From positions 558,001 to 622,000 of the forward strand of contig JABWDB010000007.1 in the NCBI GenBank assembly GCA_019614645.1: 64,000 nucleotides of DNA, given 5' to 3'. The position numbers and the translations under genes are program-made. The notes under the pieces are model-generated. The model saw nothing but the letters and a program-made list of their open reading frames with translations, searched no databases and had not been told where the DNA came from. Shown piece after piece: positions 25,461 to 39,450 of the stretch (the stretch's first letter is position 1; every line of letters starts with the position of its first letter). This stretch comes from Stratiolaelaps scimitus. Its lineage: Eukaryota; Arthropoda; Arachnida; Mesostigmata; Laelapidae.

Positions 25461-26331
25461 TCTACGCAACGAGAAGAGTAACTAAGTTATATACTTACGC
25501 ACTTTGCAATTCGTGTTTTTCAATTTACGATGATTCGCTGCTCTGATAACAACAGTAATCGGAGATAGACCAATGACAAGCTTGTGGATACGTGAATAAT
25601 GATGAGGATAATAATAATAATGATAATACTGCAGATAAACTGTCCTTAAAACAATTCGACTCCTTCAGCAACAAAAAGGGACAAGCGAATAAATGTAATT
25701 ATTTATCTATCTGACTCTATGGTCTAATGACGAATAGATTTTTCGCTGATGTCACCGCCGCTGCCGCCGCCGAGCTGTCCAATTCGGCTTGGCCGGCCTG
25801 ATTATGCCTTTCGCATGGCGGCGGTGCTGATACCCGATAACAGTCGAGACAATGTCAAATGTACAGCGAAATGTCACTTGAGCGCGAGCGGAGCTCACTT
25901 TCATCTTCAGCCCAAACGGGCGGAGTGTCTTCCGCTCGATCGAGCCCGTCCCTCTGCCTGGCCCTCTGCTGTGGCATTTTCGGCAGGCCACCGCACCGTT
26001 TGCAGGCCGCTCCGAAATCAAGAAGCACTGCTCGTCGACGGATCGACCAATCCACGTCGGGGACACACGTCGCAAAACAAGCTGCACCACCCCTGCAAAT
26101 ACTTCGATAGCGCCGCTTTCCCGGCTGCCACCGCTTCTGCCGCTGCTGTAGCCAAATGCCACAGAAGTGTATCATATGCAGCAGTGGCAGTTGGTGTACC
26201 GGCGCGAGCGCCAGCGACTGTCTTTCATCGGGAATTTCTTCGACGGTGATTATCTGCTGTGGCTCTGTACGAGTCTGAGATGGACGGGTCCGTTTGTTTG
26301 CGTGTACGAGTCGGTGTGTATTTGTACGTAT

Positions 26332-26355
26332 GTATATATATATATATATATATAT
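26332..26355. repeat. (AT)12 microsatellite
   Basis: Pure TA run inside GT-rich sequence. Confidence 0.94.
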
Positions 26356-27337
26356 GTTTATCGGATGTTGGGTGTCAGATGTACGGCGGGTTCATGTTTG
26401 CTCTGTCGAAATCGGCGGCTCCCTCCGCAGTAGCGTCACATATCGTCGCTCGTTGGTCGTTCGAGATCATTCGTTCAACGGAGCACTGAAACAGACAGAC
26501 CCGATGGACGAGCTAGCGGCTGATGTCAAGTAAAGAGGAGTGGCGATCAACATTATGCCACACTTATCTCGCCACCAGCAGCAGCAGCGGTAACAGACAG
26601 AGCAGAGAGATTCGCTTGCCCGGGGTATCCACCCAGTAGATATTCCACTGTGACAGCCGTTGCCGCAGCAGCAGCAACAGGATCGTCCCGCCACCAGTTC
26701 TGCTGTCGCCGCCGCCGCCGCAGCAACGGTTTCTGCTACTGCTGCCAGGTTAAACCGGTTGTAAACCGGGGTTCGGCGCGTTAGTTTTGGGCAAATTTAC
26801 GCCGCCATCGTGGCCCGTCCGATATCCCCGGAATCGCCTGTTGATTCGATTGGCTCGCTGCGCTTGACGCGCGATTTCAATGACGCTTTTCTGCTGTGGC
26901 GTTCCAACCGCTGCCTGGCAAAACGGATCAGCAATGGATAGATACTGAGCTCGGAACATCGAGCTTTTTTGCGCTGACTCAGTGAAGCCGCTAAAGTTGC
27001 ACAAGACAGACCTTGTTCGTCCGCTGATCGCGCCATCCACAATGAACGAAGTTCGGCTCACAGGTATAATAGGCGCTCATGGAAGCAACAGGTCAAACAA
27101 GCGGTCGGTCACAAGATTGATTTGGCCATTTAAAATAACTACCAGCAGAGACATTCGCACATAAACAAAGACCACACACACCCATATGTAACCGGGTAGG
27201 AAAGGTGCTATCCTTGATTCCCTTGACGGCTGAATGAAGGCTGAAGCCGGGCAGGTCTTCAGAGAGAGAGCCAGCGATAACTAGATAGACAAGTAGAGAA
27301 AGAAACTCTTCCTTATTATTATATATAGCTTTGGGCA

Positions 27338-27356
27338 TATATATATATATATATAT
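27338..27356. repeat. (AT)9 microsatellite
   Basis: Pure AT run. Confidence 0.92.
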
Positions 27357-28195
27357 TTATGGGTGCTCCGCTCATGTTGGGGGTTCGATAGTCACTTGAG
27401 TGCAATGCACTACAGACTGTGATACTCTCTTCCTTTCTTGTTCACTTCTCACCGAACAAACGCACAGCCAACCGCAACTCCCCAGTCTCTAACGATTGCG
27501 ACACCGCCCCACCATCCAGTCCAGTAGCTCAGTGACAACGTTTTGAGCTATTGGAATAGAGTGATGAGCTAGCGACCGCTGCGGCAAACGTTGCTCGCTA
27601 CGAAATACTCACGCGCACGCTGAGCAACGCTCAATGACAGGAGTCCTGTGGGTGTTCCGGAACGCCCCCAGACAACTCCCTCCCGGGGTGGTGAGACTCA
27701 ACAAACGTCCTCCTTATATATATGGCCATCTCGGGTAGACGGCCGCTCGTCCAACCCTCTCATGTCGCCGCATTGGACTGTCGGCGTCGTGATTATTGTT
27801 GCTGTGCATGCTCCTTCTCGTTGTTTTGCGTTGTCGTTCGCCTGACGTTGTTGGAGCACCACGGCGGCGGCAGCAGCAGCGGTGGTGGCCGCGGCGGCTG
27901 TCAAAGTCGACCAAGCGGCCAACGAACGAACCGCTCTGGTCAGATGAATCGTGGACGCTAACGCTGCAGGGCCTTCAGACATTCGTGTGTTTCTCTCTCT
28001 CTCTATCTCGGTTTTTACTTTGTTCTTCCTTGCGCACTCTGATGGATCACCTAGTGGGAATTCAACTGCGCGGGTCACTTTCAGCGTCTGACTGTCCACC
28101 ACCACCACCATTCGTTCGTTAGTTCGGTCCGAGCAGAAAAACAGACAGATGCCACGCGCGCCGATGATGAACGCCCCGTCGCCAGCCGTTCGCCA

Positions 28196-28238
28196 TTATA
28201 TACATATATATAATGTATATATATATATATATATATAT
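28196..28238. repeat. Imperfect (AT)n microsatellite
   Basis: AT run with three interruptions near its left end, followed by GAATAAAG. Confidence 0.9.
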
Positions 28239-30278
28239 GAATAAAGTGGACAAAACAAATCAGCTAGGGGACAGAGAGGGCGGGCAACACACTGACCAGT
28301 AGCGTGTAGCACGTAACATACAAATCTATTATAAGACTATGTGTAGGGAAAGTCGAGCAACAGTAACGAGTCGTTGTTTCAACAATTTCGCCGCAATCAC
28401 TCGCGACTCACTGCGGCCGCCTTTCCAGCGTTTGTATTATACCTACCTCTGACGTTTACATCGATGGTGATCGTTGTGTATCGTCATCGTTCACGGTCAT
28501 GCTCGAACCAGTACCTCCGAAGTCTGCAACCTGCAGACGAATGCACATATGTGGCCACATTCGACCGGCCGGCGACATAACGCGGATATCTCCAAATGGA
28601 ACGATTCGAATTCGAATGTTCCTATGTCGAGGGCTGAGGCGGAACAGGGTGGGGGGCGGAATTCGCTCATCTTGAAGACCGGCCCCTTGAGGACAAATAC
28701 ACGACAACTGCATATACTACACACAGTGAGAGCGTTATTGGGATTGGCACATTGTGTAATATTCGATACGAGAACAAACTCCAACGGGTCGTCGTGACGA
28801 TGCTAATTACAGTCGTTGACGCAACGAGATGTACGTACACAGCTGTATAATCGTTAAATATCGAAATATGAGAGAATCGATGTGACTTGTCTCAATTTGT
28901 TATGTCGTCGAATAAATGTTTTAATTAATTATCCTATCTCGAGTGAGTAACACCGAACGTTATCTCCCTAGCAGGCGAACGACTCTGTCCCCTAGTCAGC
29001 GAGTAATCGGGTCTCTTCACTAAGTGGATAAATCCTTCAGTTTCGTGTTATGAAGACCGTCAGGGATCATCACTCATATTCGTACATGCATATATAGGTT
29101 ATATGCAATCATACCGAACAGCTCAACGATTGCTGACTTCGTACGCTCTGAACTCGAATCAAAAGTCGCCCCGCGCCGCAAACGCTACAGCCGAAACTGC
29201 GCGACGATACACGCACAGCGTCGTTCAACGCCGTCGGGCTGCATCGTGGATACGCGACGATATACAACGATACAGATGATGTCCGCCACGGGGCAGGTGG
29301 CTTGAACCGCTGACCGGGTAGCCTGTAGGTGAACAGCAGCACTCGACGCCACGTTACCGTAGCCGATTTCGCCAGTGCTCTCTTCTCTCTGTCTCTCTCT
29401 CTCTTTCTGTGTTTGTCATTGTTGGACCTCTAATCAATTCATTGTGCACGCGACCCATCGCAGCACAAGACAAGCAGACAGGCACAACGAACACAGAGCA
29501 TAGAAGACATTTATTTTTCGCTTCTCGAACAGGACGCAGGCTCAGAAGAAACAAAGCGAACGATCGAAAATCGATTATTGACGAATCAACATTTCGCCGT
29601 CGTCTTCGCCGTGGCCTGCGACGCGACCGCTGTGTTGCGCGATGCTTCCGCTGCTGTGTCGTGAGCTCGGCGGCTTCATTTCCATTGAGTATCGCCACGG
29701 TGCAGTCTCTCTCCTAGGGAAGCACAGTCTGGTTTCTGTTCGCCCCTTCGTGGGCTCGTTTGGTTTGTGGGAGAAATACGGCGATTCATAAAGCTTGCTT
29801 GTTCTGGATGGCGGAGAGATTTCCAGCAGATCACCACGGCTATAGCGGCCACATCGATCCGGAACTGGACTTCTCGATGTTCCTCGACCCGCCTGGCGCC
29901 GCAGAAGCAGCGCGGTATCGCAGGGCTCAATGGCGCAATCGACGATGTACTCCAGAACAGTTAGTGACCCGCCAGTGATCAATGCTGATAGGATATAATT
30001 GCTCTCCACAGCTAACTGACGCTCATTGTTACCCCCCCCCCACCATTTATGATTACTATTACGACAACTATTGCTACCCTTGTATCCATAACAATATACA
30101 TAGTTTAGCTCGTGTCACATCAATACAATATTGTGCACAACACAAATGCTGCTTATCGTAGTTGTTGTTGTTGTTGTCACTCTTGTCATTTTTTAAGTGG
30201 TAAGACCACCATAAACATACATTGATGCGCCGCTGGCACTGACGCCAAAATCCCAATCTGCTTAGAGATAAACATATA

Positions 30279-30300
30279 CATATATATATATATATATATA
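30279..30300. repeat. (AT)11 microsatellite
   Basis: Pure TA run. Confidence 0.93.
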
Positions 30301-31974
30301 CTCTAATTTTTGTATGCTTCATTTTTACAAGTACACGATGCATAGGGTTTCCACTAGTGTCGCTTTCGACTTTCGCCATCGGCAACTTATCCACTATAAT
30401 CCCCAGCGAGATGCAACCGCTATGAAACACGAACAACCTTATTACGAACACTATCTAGCAACTGTCGGATAATGACATCAACAAACGAAAACAGTAACGA
30501 CTCCCACCACCAACAACAACACCACCACCAACAACAATAACAACGACACCCGAAACGCAAGTGGCAGAGAAATCTTCTTCATTCCATCTCTGATTGGAAC
30601 CGGTGATTGGCCAGCATCTCCGACTCGCCACAGGAAAGGTGTCATTTGTTTTCACTTCTGTCCTCGTGTTTAGCTTCGGATGCCGCCGCCGCCGCCGCCG
30701 TCGCCGCCGCTGGGCGCACTGACGACTTTGGCGAACTTAAAGTCCGTGTCCGCCTGTCACACAGCGTCTTGGCAATATCCCCAGCCGGCGTTTGCTCAAC
30801 TCTGCCCTGAAATAAATAGAGAAATCACATGTCCATACTTGTTAGCCAGCTTAACCTGGCCAGCAGCGTGACAAACAACAAATATTTGACCCGCGCTTCC
30901 CGCCGACGTTAGCAGTGTTGCGACTCGTCGATGGACGCCCAGCGATCAGGTTAGCAGCGAGCAGTTTCGCTGCTTCGATGAGAATGGGACATCGGTGGTG
31001 TCCCGTCGAAATGAAGACGTGTACCTATCGCCCTGCGGATATTTCCTTATCGTGAACTGACACCGCAGTCCGTTAGCGTAATGTTTCGCCACAAATCAAA
31101 TCGTAGCGGATTACCGACGAAATGTAAAAAAATAACGACGAAGAGCTCGAGGAGCTCTTAGCAAACGAAAACGAGCCAGCCAGCGGGGCGGGCGAGTGAG
31201 TAAATCTTTGGGATTCGAGCGGCATAGACGACGAACTATTCTGGATCTGGCGGCGACGCCGGCCAAGACTTTTACGGATCCAGCCGTCCCCGAGACGGCT
31301 ATGGCAGCAATCGCGGGACGACTCTATTCGCTCAGTGATCTCTTTCATCTCATTTTCTTAGCTCTCGGCTTCGACGAACAGCCCGAGAGCATTGGCCCGA
31401 GTGCCCTTCTGCCAATAGCTTCCCCCGATGTTTCCTATACTGCCACCTACATTGGCTAGCTCCTGCCGTCGTTCTGTTGGCAAAGGCCGCACGGTCACGG
31501 CAATCCGATATGGAACATTGGAGGATCGACGACTTCACTTCGAAACTTATGACTTGTGTATTTATTTGGATTTGCCCCCCCGTCCGCCAGCTTCGATCCC
31601 CTCTGAGACATTGTTTCCCCAGAACATCTGCGTCTTCGTCTGTGCCATGTTTTCTGCTATCCAGTCTGGTAGCGGTTGATCAGGCGACCATCGGTGACCC
31701 CCCACTCCCCCTCTGATCGCGTTCAGGGGCTTTGCGGGCTGAGTCTGCACACTCGCGTGGAAACTCGCGGCAAGGATCTAGCGGCCGTACCGCGCGCGCG
31801 CGGCTCGGCTCGGCGTCGGCCACCAGAGCGAGAGATGTGTAGCAAATCTGATCTGCTCGATATCGAGATAGATAGGATTTATGTATGGTCATCTCTCTTA
31901 TTTCCTTCTTTCCCGCTTTGTCGTCTGTCGAAACTGCTCTAACGATGAGCTGCCTGAAGCTCTTGTAACTTGCG

Positions 31975-32010
<36 letters not shown>
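31975..32010. repeat. Compound (TA)n-(TG)n microsatellite
   Basis: A TA run at 31975-31997 passes without a break into a GT run ending at 32010. Confidence 0.93.
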
Positions 32011-33609
32011 CGGTATCATCAAAATAGGAGTTGTGTAGCCACGAGAATATCAATCCGTCCGGTCTGAACTCCAATCATGTCTAGCAGACAGCAACTACAC
32101 ACGCACGGTTCGCCCCCGCCGCCGCCACCACCGCAGAACCAGCTCATCGTCGGGTGCGTTTCGTTTGCTTCTTCTTAAATGCCGTTGGACATTGAGTGCT
32201 GGCACAAAACAACCCTACAACAACTGAGCCAGTCGATAGAGACCTACAAAGAACGCTAGCTGGTCTTGCTGCTTGTGGGTAGCAGTCTGCTGGTGACCGG
32301 CCGGCCGCCCTGCCGTCACAACACGGCAAGAATCCAAATCAATATCGAGAGCCGGATACCGAACGCTTCACTGGTGATGATCTCCGAGATTAGCTAGCTT
32401 TCCGATGCAGTGACGCAGATGATCAGGCTGGAATCAGGCTCCTCCCCCGGGCTAGCTACATACCTATCTGCCTTCCCTGTCCTAGTGACTCGGTCCTGAT
32501 CAGGACACTCGGGCTATTCGTTGATTTGCTGTTGCCTCTTCTATCTTGTCGCCTATTGTAGTCGATATCAGGTCCCCTTACCCCTCGCTAGCTCCTCTCG
32601 TCAGCCGGTGGTTCCATCGGCTAAGCTTCCATCGTATTGCAGCTGAACGAAATGACCAAAGTCAACCAGCGCTAAGGACAAGCAGAGGAACATAGATACA
32701 GGACGCCGGACACTCCTCGATCCTTGGTGCTATCGAGGGTTCCGCTGGTCAGTGTACCCTCGGCGGTGAGATCTGTTTCGGTGTCGAGAGCCAAAAGCGG
32801 TTGAGGTACAGCCAGCGATTCAACGAGAGTCCGAGAGAGAGAGCGAGAGAGAGAGACACAGCAAAGAAGAAATACAGAACACAAGCGGCAACAGTTCCTC
32901 GCTCGACTGATCTCGCGTGTGCGCTCGGCCGATTGCTTGCACGGTGACGTTCAGACCGTTAAGCCATTGTAACGATCGGTGGAGTCATAGTTGTTTGGTT
33001 AACTGCGACAACAGATATTGGCTGAGCTAGCAGGGTAGGCTAGGCTAATCCACGTCTGGTACATGTTAATTTCTCAGCTCACAAGTTGACTGTAGGATGT
33101 TTTGGGACAATCAGTGATGTCGCATCGTGACGAAAACTCCATGGAGCGTGGCTGGTGGGGCAAGCATATATTCACATTAGCGACAGGCACATATATGTAT
33201 AATTTAAGATTTTGGTGAAAAACTACATTTCCAATACTTCGTTGGATGCATATAACCTGCACGAGGGAGAGATCGTACAAATGAAACTGGCAGAGACCAT
33301 ACATAACAGCTGGTTCGAAACGGTCCCGTTCGCCTGATCGCATTAATTTCTACTATAATATTTTGTCACTATTGGTGTTGTTTTAGCTGGCACAAACTGA
33401 TTATTTTAGTTCGATTGCTAACAACCAAATCACCAGCCAGTGAACACCGCGGCGAAAAACGCGTCGAGTATCGATTTCACAGGCGACATTGCCTCTTCAA
33501 TGTCTCAACCGAACAGCGTAGAGCAACATTGACCCCTGCGTCGGATGCGAGATAGTGATGCGTTGTATTCCATAGTGTGGTGGCCCGTTGAGAGATTCGT
33601 CGTCAAAGC

Positions 33610-33637
33610 ATATATATATATATATATATATATATAT
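33610..33637. repeat. (AT)14 microsatellite
   Basis: Pure AT run. Confidence 0.94.
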
Positions 33638-34719
33638 CTATTTGGCGATCTATATGTGGCAGCTACGACGGACGACGTGACTCACACACGTGGAGTCGGT
33701 AGAGATGAGCCCTTTCCTGAAAGTGTGACTACCAGGGGCAGGGGTATGGACAGCACTTACGTTCTAGCTACGAGTGGATGCGCGTAACACACCCGTCGCT
33801 GCATTCATTGATGCCTATATGATGTGTGCCCTTCTTGCCGATTCAATCGCGTTTATTTATTTTATATATATATGTATATGTGTGTGTGTTTGAAGAAAAA
33901 TATCAAGGAGGAATATAGAAAATGTGAAAGACGCAGTGTGTGTGTGTGTGTGTTCCATTCGGAGCACAACGTCCACATATTGTCAAGAGGGCGACGCGAG
34001 CGTTATTTACGTGAATGCATTTCTACGCTGGAGAAGATCCCACCGTTGATTTGTTACTGTCAACATCCATCCATTCTATTCGAGATGACTCAACTTCTTA
34101 TTAACACAATGTATTTATTTTAACTGTAGGAGAAACCCTCAGTCGCCGCCGGCTTTCGAATCCCTAGATCATTTACGTAGGCGATCGCCGGGGACAGCTA
34201 TCAGAACAGCTGCAAGACAATGCGAGATACACTGCTCCACCCATTGTCTGGGTGTATGGAAAAATACGCAACGAAGGGCACAATCGTCCCCGAGAGAATG
34301 ACATTACGTTATGTGGCTTTTTATTGTATCGCTATATTTGAATACAATTTCGTTTAGTAAAGTGATATTTTAGAGTCTGTGTGTTATTGATATTTTACAG
34401 TATGATGTAATGTGCTAATTTCTTAAATTTAACCCGAAACATGGTTGAGTTCGTTGTCGTCAGGCGCGTGCTTGACTCGAATACCTCGATGTTGCTACTG
34501 ATGCTGCTGTTGTTGTTATTATTGTTATTGTTGTTGCTTTGGGTTAATACGAGAACGCGTCTCGTCATCTATGATCTGTCTGAAGAGCACTCGGCTTAGT
34601 GTTGCTGAAGTGCGATGAAAGTTCAAATGAAGGTAGCCCCGGGGGATACGGTGTTTAAAGCTACAGTTCTTATCATCTGTGATTCGACGCAATTAGCAGC
34701 TATAGCAGGCATGAATAGT

Positions 34720-34816
34720 TATATATATATATATATATAAATATATATATATATTATTAAATTTGTTTTTATTTTATATCTAAAAGTTCGGCGCCTTTTA
34801 TATATATATATATATA
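34720..34816. repeat. Two neighbouring (AT)n tracts in an AT-rich patch
   Basis: Tracts at 34720-34754 and 34799-34816 are separated by about 44 bp of T-rich sequence. Confidence 0.92.
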
Positions 34817-36139
34817 GAAAGGATTTTATATACATCAGAGTCGTCCGATTCCACACACGTAGTACAGACACTGCCTACAGTCTATCTACCAATAATATAA
34901 TATATCGAAATGCCACCGGCCACTTTTGCTCAACGCTCTACCGACCAATCGACCGTCTTTGCTGCGCACTACTACATCACAATATCGGTAAATGACCAAA
35001 TCCACGGTAACGACCTCATCTTCATTATCAACATGGCTCTTTCTCGCAGCTCCTTCCGAATCGTGATGTTTGTCTAGTTCGCGCCATGGCACCACTCAAT
35101 TGTAATCGACGCCTCGGCTGCGTCACACGCACACACACTCATCACAATGGGCCGCGCGATGCCCGCCGCCACCGGCGCCGCCGCCGCGCTCCAGCGGCAG
35201 CAGCCCGATCTCATCGTTGCCTTTACCGATCTCATCGCGGTGGTGTTAAGGACACAGTGTACTCTCAACGGCGACTCCTGTCTCCTCGTTTATCTCCGTT
35301 TAGGTCGGTGGCACTCTCCATAGGAGTATTTCCATCCGTTGCAATGGAGAGCCTCGCCACGCCATGCACAGGCGGCTGATCCCGGTTACCATGCTATATT
35401 CGCTCCTCTTCTATAATGCAACAACCACAGCGACGACTGTTGTGTGACGCTGCTGCTGTTGCTGTTGTTATTGTAGTAAATAGAGCCGTTAGCGGTAGTA
35501 GTCGGGCCCGTTGGGCTCTATGGGTCGCCACCGGTGACACTGGTGACAGGCAGACACCCGGTCCACATGGGCAAGATCATTTTCGAGTTTCGCCCGTTAG
35601 GTTTGCCGGTTGCTGCTGCTGCTGCTGCTGTCCAGCTATCGGTTAGCCACCTCGAGTTGGTTGGGCTTCTCTGCTCCTTGAGTTGGAGACGCCTAGGCGA
35701 GACTTACCGGCGACTCTCTGGGGGCGACCTACAAAGATTATTGCCGCGGGGTAACGCCGCTGTAGCAGAACACAATTTAGCTACCGAATAAGCTGGCTAG
35801 CGGGCGAGCGAGCGAACGAGCCACCTACCGGTGTGAATAGACCCCAATGCTGATGGTGATGCTGCTGCTACTGCTGTGTGTCCACCACCATCGTCACCGC
35901 CAACGGCAGGAGCCAGTTGGCCTCGACGACGCCTCGCTGGCGATATCGTTGACGTTCGGGTGCCAGGGCCACCAGCACCACCACCACCATGCACAGGATG
36001 GCCAGTACTTTTAGCTGGGTTTATTTAGGCCGTACGAAACCGCAACACTGGAGCCACGAGCCGATTGAGAGGTGTGTATTGTCGTAAAGCATAGACGACC
36101 GACCGCCGGCCGGAAAAGCTAAGAGGTCTATGCTGATCG

Positions 36140-36141
<2 letters not shown>

Positions 36142-36171
<30 letters not shown>
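36142..36171. repeat. (AT)15 microsatellite
   Basis: Pure AT run. Confidence 0.94.
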
Positions 36172-36174
<3 letters not shown>

Positions 36175-36482
36175 GCTATAAGAGCGACGAGATTGAAAAT
36201 TGTCTGCGTTTAAGAGTCAGGGCGACAGGGGGTGGCAGTTGAAGAGATGTGGTTGTAGTGAGTATTCAATATGTGTAACAACAATACGACTATAATCCCG
36301 CAACAGGTTAGGTGTGGTAATCAATGGGAGACGGGCTGAATGACTCGAGACACACTCCTTGCCTTGGTGCCATTTGAATTAGTAGTGCATCATTCATTGT
36401 TTCATACAATAAATGAGCCGGACTGTGAAATCTACCAAACCCATCGAAGCGCATACGTAATAAATGAATAAATAAAATAAAA

Positions 36483-36486
<4 letters not shown>

Positions 36487-36523
<37 letters not shown>
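36487..36523. repeat. (AT)18 microsatellite
   Basis: Pure TA run preceded by AATA/AAAT-rich sequence. Confidence 0.95.
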
Positions 36524-36526
<3 letters not shown>

Positions 36527-37042
36527 GTTGTTGCGTATCGTTCATAATCCATTTTAATGGTAAATGTATACGACAGTACTTCAAGTGATCGCCCCTTCTA
36601 ACCGTATCATGTTTGTTTAACCAAAGCGTCTGCCGCTACGATACGCTTCGAACAGGCAAAGAGGCAAGACAGGCTTAATTTCACTATTTATATATTTACT
36701 CTCTTTTGTTCGCTTATATAGTATTACATAGTAATAGCAATTAGTCAAGCGAACTTTTTCGCACGATTGTTCCCGATTCGTGTTTATAGCTGTTGGCAGT
36801 CCCTCACCCGCAATCTGTTTGTATTGTACAACGTGATAGTTAGTCTATCCTGTATAGCTGATTGAGGCTAGGCGAAGCACTGTTGGCTCGTATAGCAGAT
36901 TATAACATTAGTAAAGTAAGGAATAAGTCTAATAGTGGCGGTGGTGGCCGCTTGTTTGCAATTTGCCGGGTAGCGTGTACGTTAGCTGGTAGCCATCTGC
37001 TTCGAACAGCATATAGGCGCCACTAGTTACAGCTACTTGGGC

Positions 37043-37079
<37 letters not shown>

Positions 37080-37096
37080 TGTGTGTGTGTATATAT
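37043..37096. repeat. Compound (TA)n-(GT)n-(AT)n microsatellite
   Basis: TA run at 37043-37076, then a GT run, then a short second AT run. Confidence 0.93.
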
Positions 37097-39285
37097 AGAG
37101 CACTACAAAGCGCTATCTTCTTCCTGTTGAGCAACTCCCAATTCGCCGCCCATAAAGATTGACAGACAGACCGATAGAGTTGACCCTTCGTAACAACGGC
37201 TAACCAGCAACAAAGCATCGACCGCAGCAACCTGCACCAACCTCCTGATCTCAAACGTTCTCAGGAGGTTGACGAAACGTCTCCGCCGTCGGCGTCAACG
37301 TCGGCGTCACCACCGCCGAACGACAAAGTTCCGCCGCTCGAAACTCGGCCCGGCATCGCGTAAACAGCCGCCGGAGCGCCTACAACGAAGACCGAACGAG
37401 GGATAGCGTGATAGTCGTGCTATTGTAGTCGTTGTCGCTATGTTCGCAGTAGTGGCAGTAGTAGTTGGGGTACTGTCATTCTCACTCTCTCGCTGCCTGT
37501 GTCGTACGGCTACCGTGGAATCGTCTACTCCATGCGACTCGTATCAGACGACTTCACCGTGAAGTCGTGAAGTTGTCGCCCAGTCGCGCCCGATTCACGC
37601 CATCCATCGTACACTACCTACACTACGACTCGGTTGGCCGCTACTTAACTACGTCGACTAGTGCTGCTGTAATACCTATCATTGTTGCTGCGGTGTCCGT
37701 TGTCATTGATATTACCCTCTACAACCAATCAGTATACTATCGCTGCTGGCGTACGGCGACTACTCCGACAGCGTAGGCTACCACTACACTAGGTTACAGC
37801 GTGGCGGCAAGTTCGTTCGTGCGCTAAGACGAACGAATTGAGCGTCCCGAAGAAATCTACTGTACTACGCTCTCCCTCGTAGATTTACAGGCGCTCGTCC
37901 CTTACAGCGTAGACCCTGAGGCTCGAGTGAATGAGGACCCCCGCTTTGGCAAGATACTACTACATACAGCCGCCTGTGATACGCTACTCGCTGCAGATAG
38001 ACAGACGGCCGGGGTACGCTGCAGGCCATAGCTGGTAGCAGGCGTCGCTAGTACCTACGTATGCAGTGATAGTCCCGGCAGAAGAACTGGCCAAGTGAAT
38101 GTATAACAAGCAGCAGCGGTGTGGTGTCATGATGTCGGAACGTCATCATATTGTATTAGACACCTTGATGCTGCTGTTGCTGCTGCTGCCGCTGGTTCGT
38201 TCCTACTCGACGTTCCTCTGTTGCGTTCGGTATCTCTCCGACTGCGGGTGGCGGTGATGCCCAACACAGCCGATGCGTTTGATAATGTTGTTGTTGTTGT
38301 TGATGATGATGACGAAGCCGTCTGTTAGGTCGTTGTAGCCTGTACGGTACTACAGCTATAGCTGTTGTTGCTGTGGCTGCTGCTGCTGCTGTAGCTGCTG
38401 TTGTTGTTGCTGGTGAACTCTCTCGTACGCTGCCAGTACGAACAGGAAAGGGATAGGTCCCACTTCTTATCGTTCGTCTCCGTCGCTGCTGCGGCTGCCG
38501 CCGTCTGTCGTTATCGCGCAGGCCTTATCGTGGCCTTATCCTCTGGCGAGCTGGCTGGCGGGCAGGCAGGCAGGCGGGCGGGACGCCTGACTGGCTGGCT
38601 GCGGCAGATGCGTTTGTGGATGGCGACTCAAACGATGCCGCCAACCAGCACTACTACTACATAGACATCAGGGACACACAGCGCAGGTCGGCGTCGGTGG
38701 CGCCGGCACATTCTGCCGCACATTCACACACATTCGCGCACATAGACGCACCCTGACGATGGCCGTGGCGGCGGCGGCGGCGGCGGCGGCCTGCGGAAAC
38801 GCCGATGGGATCAGTAGCAGGCGAACACCGATGTACATCCGTCGTTCGAACACTCCACGGATGACCACATGTCTGTCTCTCGTTGTATTGTACCCACCGC
38901 CTGCTACTGCTGCTGAGCGTTGTCGAGACAGCGCTGACGCTGTCCAGCAAGGGAGGCGGCGTACCCCACGCCCTGCGGACCCACTTAGCTCAGATTCACA
39001 TAGGAGAACAACTTTTGAGGACCTGCTCAAAATACACTGTGCATTCAGGCCAACGCAGGACGCGCACGCGAAACAGCGGCGAAAATCGACAATGATGACG
39101 GTGGCGTTGCAGCGAGTCAAAGGACGACTCCTCTCAGCCGTCGATTCAACTTGCACCTAGTAAATGAATGAATGGATCACGTATTATCATGCCTAGGGTT
39201 AGGTTGCGAGCCAGTTCCTGGCTGTTCTTTATGGCGGGGATGCCTCGTTCTCTTTTGCCAACCTGCTCCCACCTCCCGGTACATA

Positions 39286-39289
<4 letters not shown>

Positions 39290-39316
<27 letters not shown>
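39290..39316. repeat. (AT)13 microsatellite
   Basis: Pure AT run. Confidence 0.94.
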
Positions 39317-39321
<5 letters not shown>

Positions 39322-39430
39322 CGCAAGCGATCGACGCAGGGTGGGAAAGAGATAAAACTGCCATGGGGATGTTCAGAGAAACGAACTCCCACAAGGGGTG
39401 AGAATGCCGAAAAAGCAAGGCGCGCTACAG

Positions 39431-39450
39431 AGAGAGAGAGAGAGAGAGAT
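39431..39450. repeat. (GA)10 microsatellite
   Basis: Purine dinucleotide run. Similar GA runs occur at 42180-42199 and 42326-42343. Confidence 0.9.

Noticed and set aside
25749..26249. 166-codon GC-rich frame
   Set aside because: Open in several frames on both strands, as expected for GC-rich DNA with few stops; no domains seen.
27381..27392. GGTTCGA word resembling a tRNA B box
   Set aside because: The 3' half does not match and no A box lies upstream at the right distance.
29290..29320. Minus-strand GGTTCAAGCC word resembling a B box
   Set aside because: No credible A box or stem structure around it.
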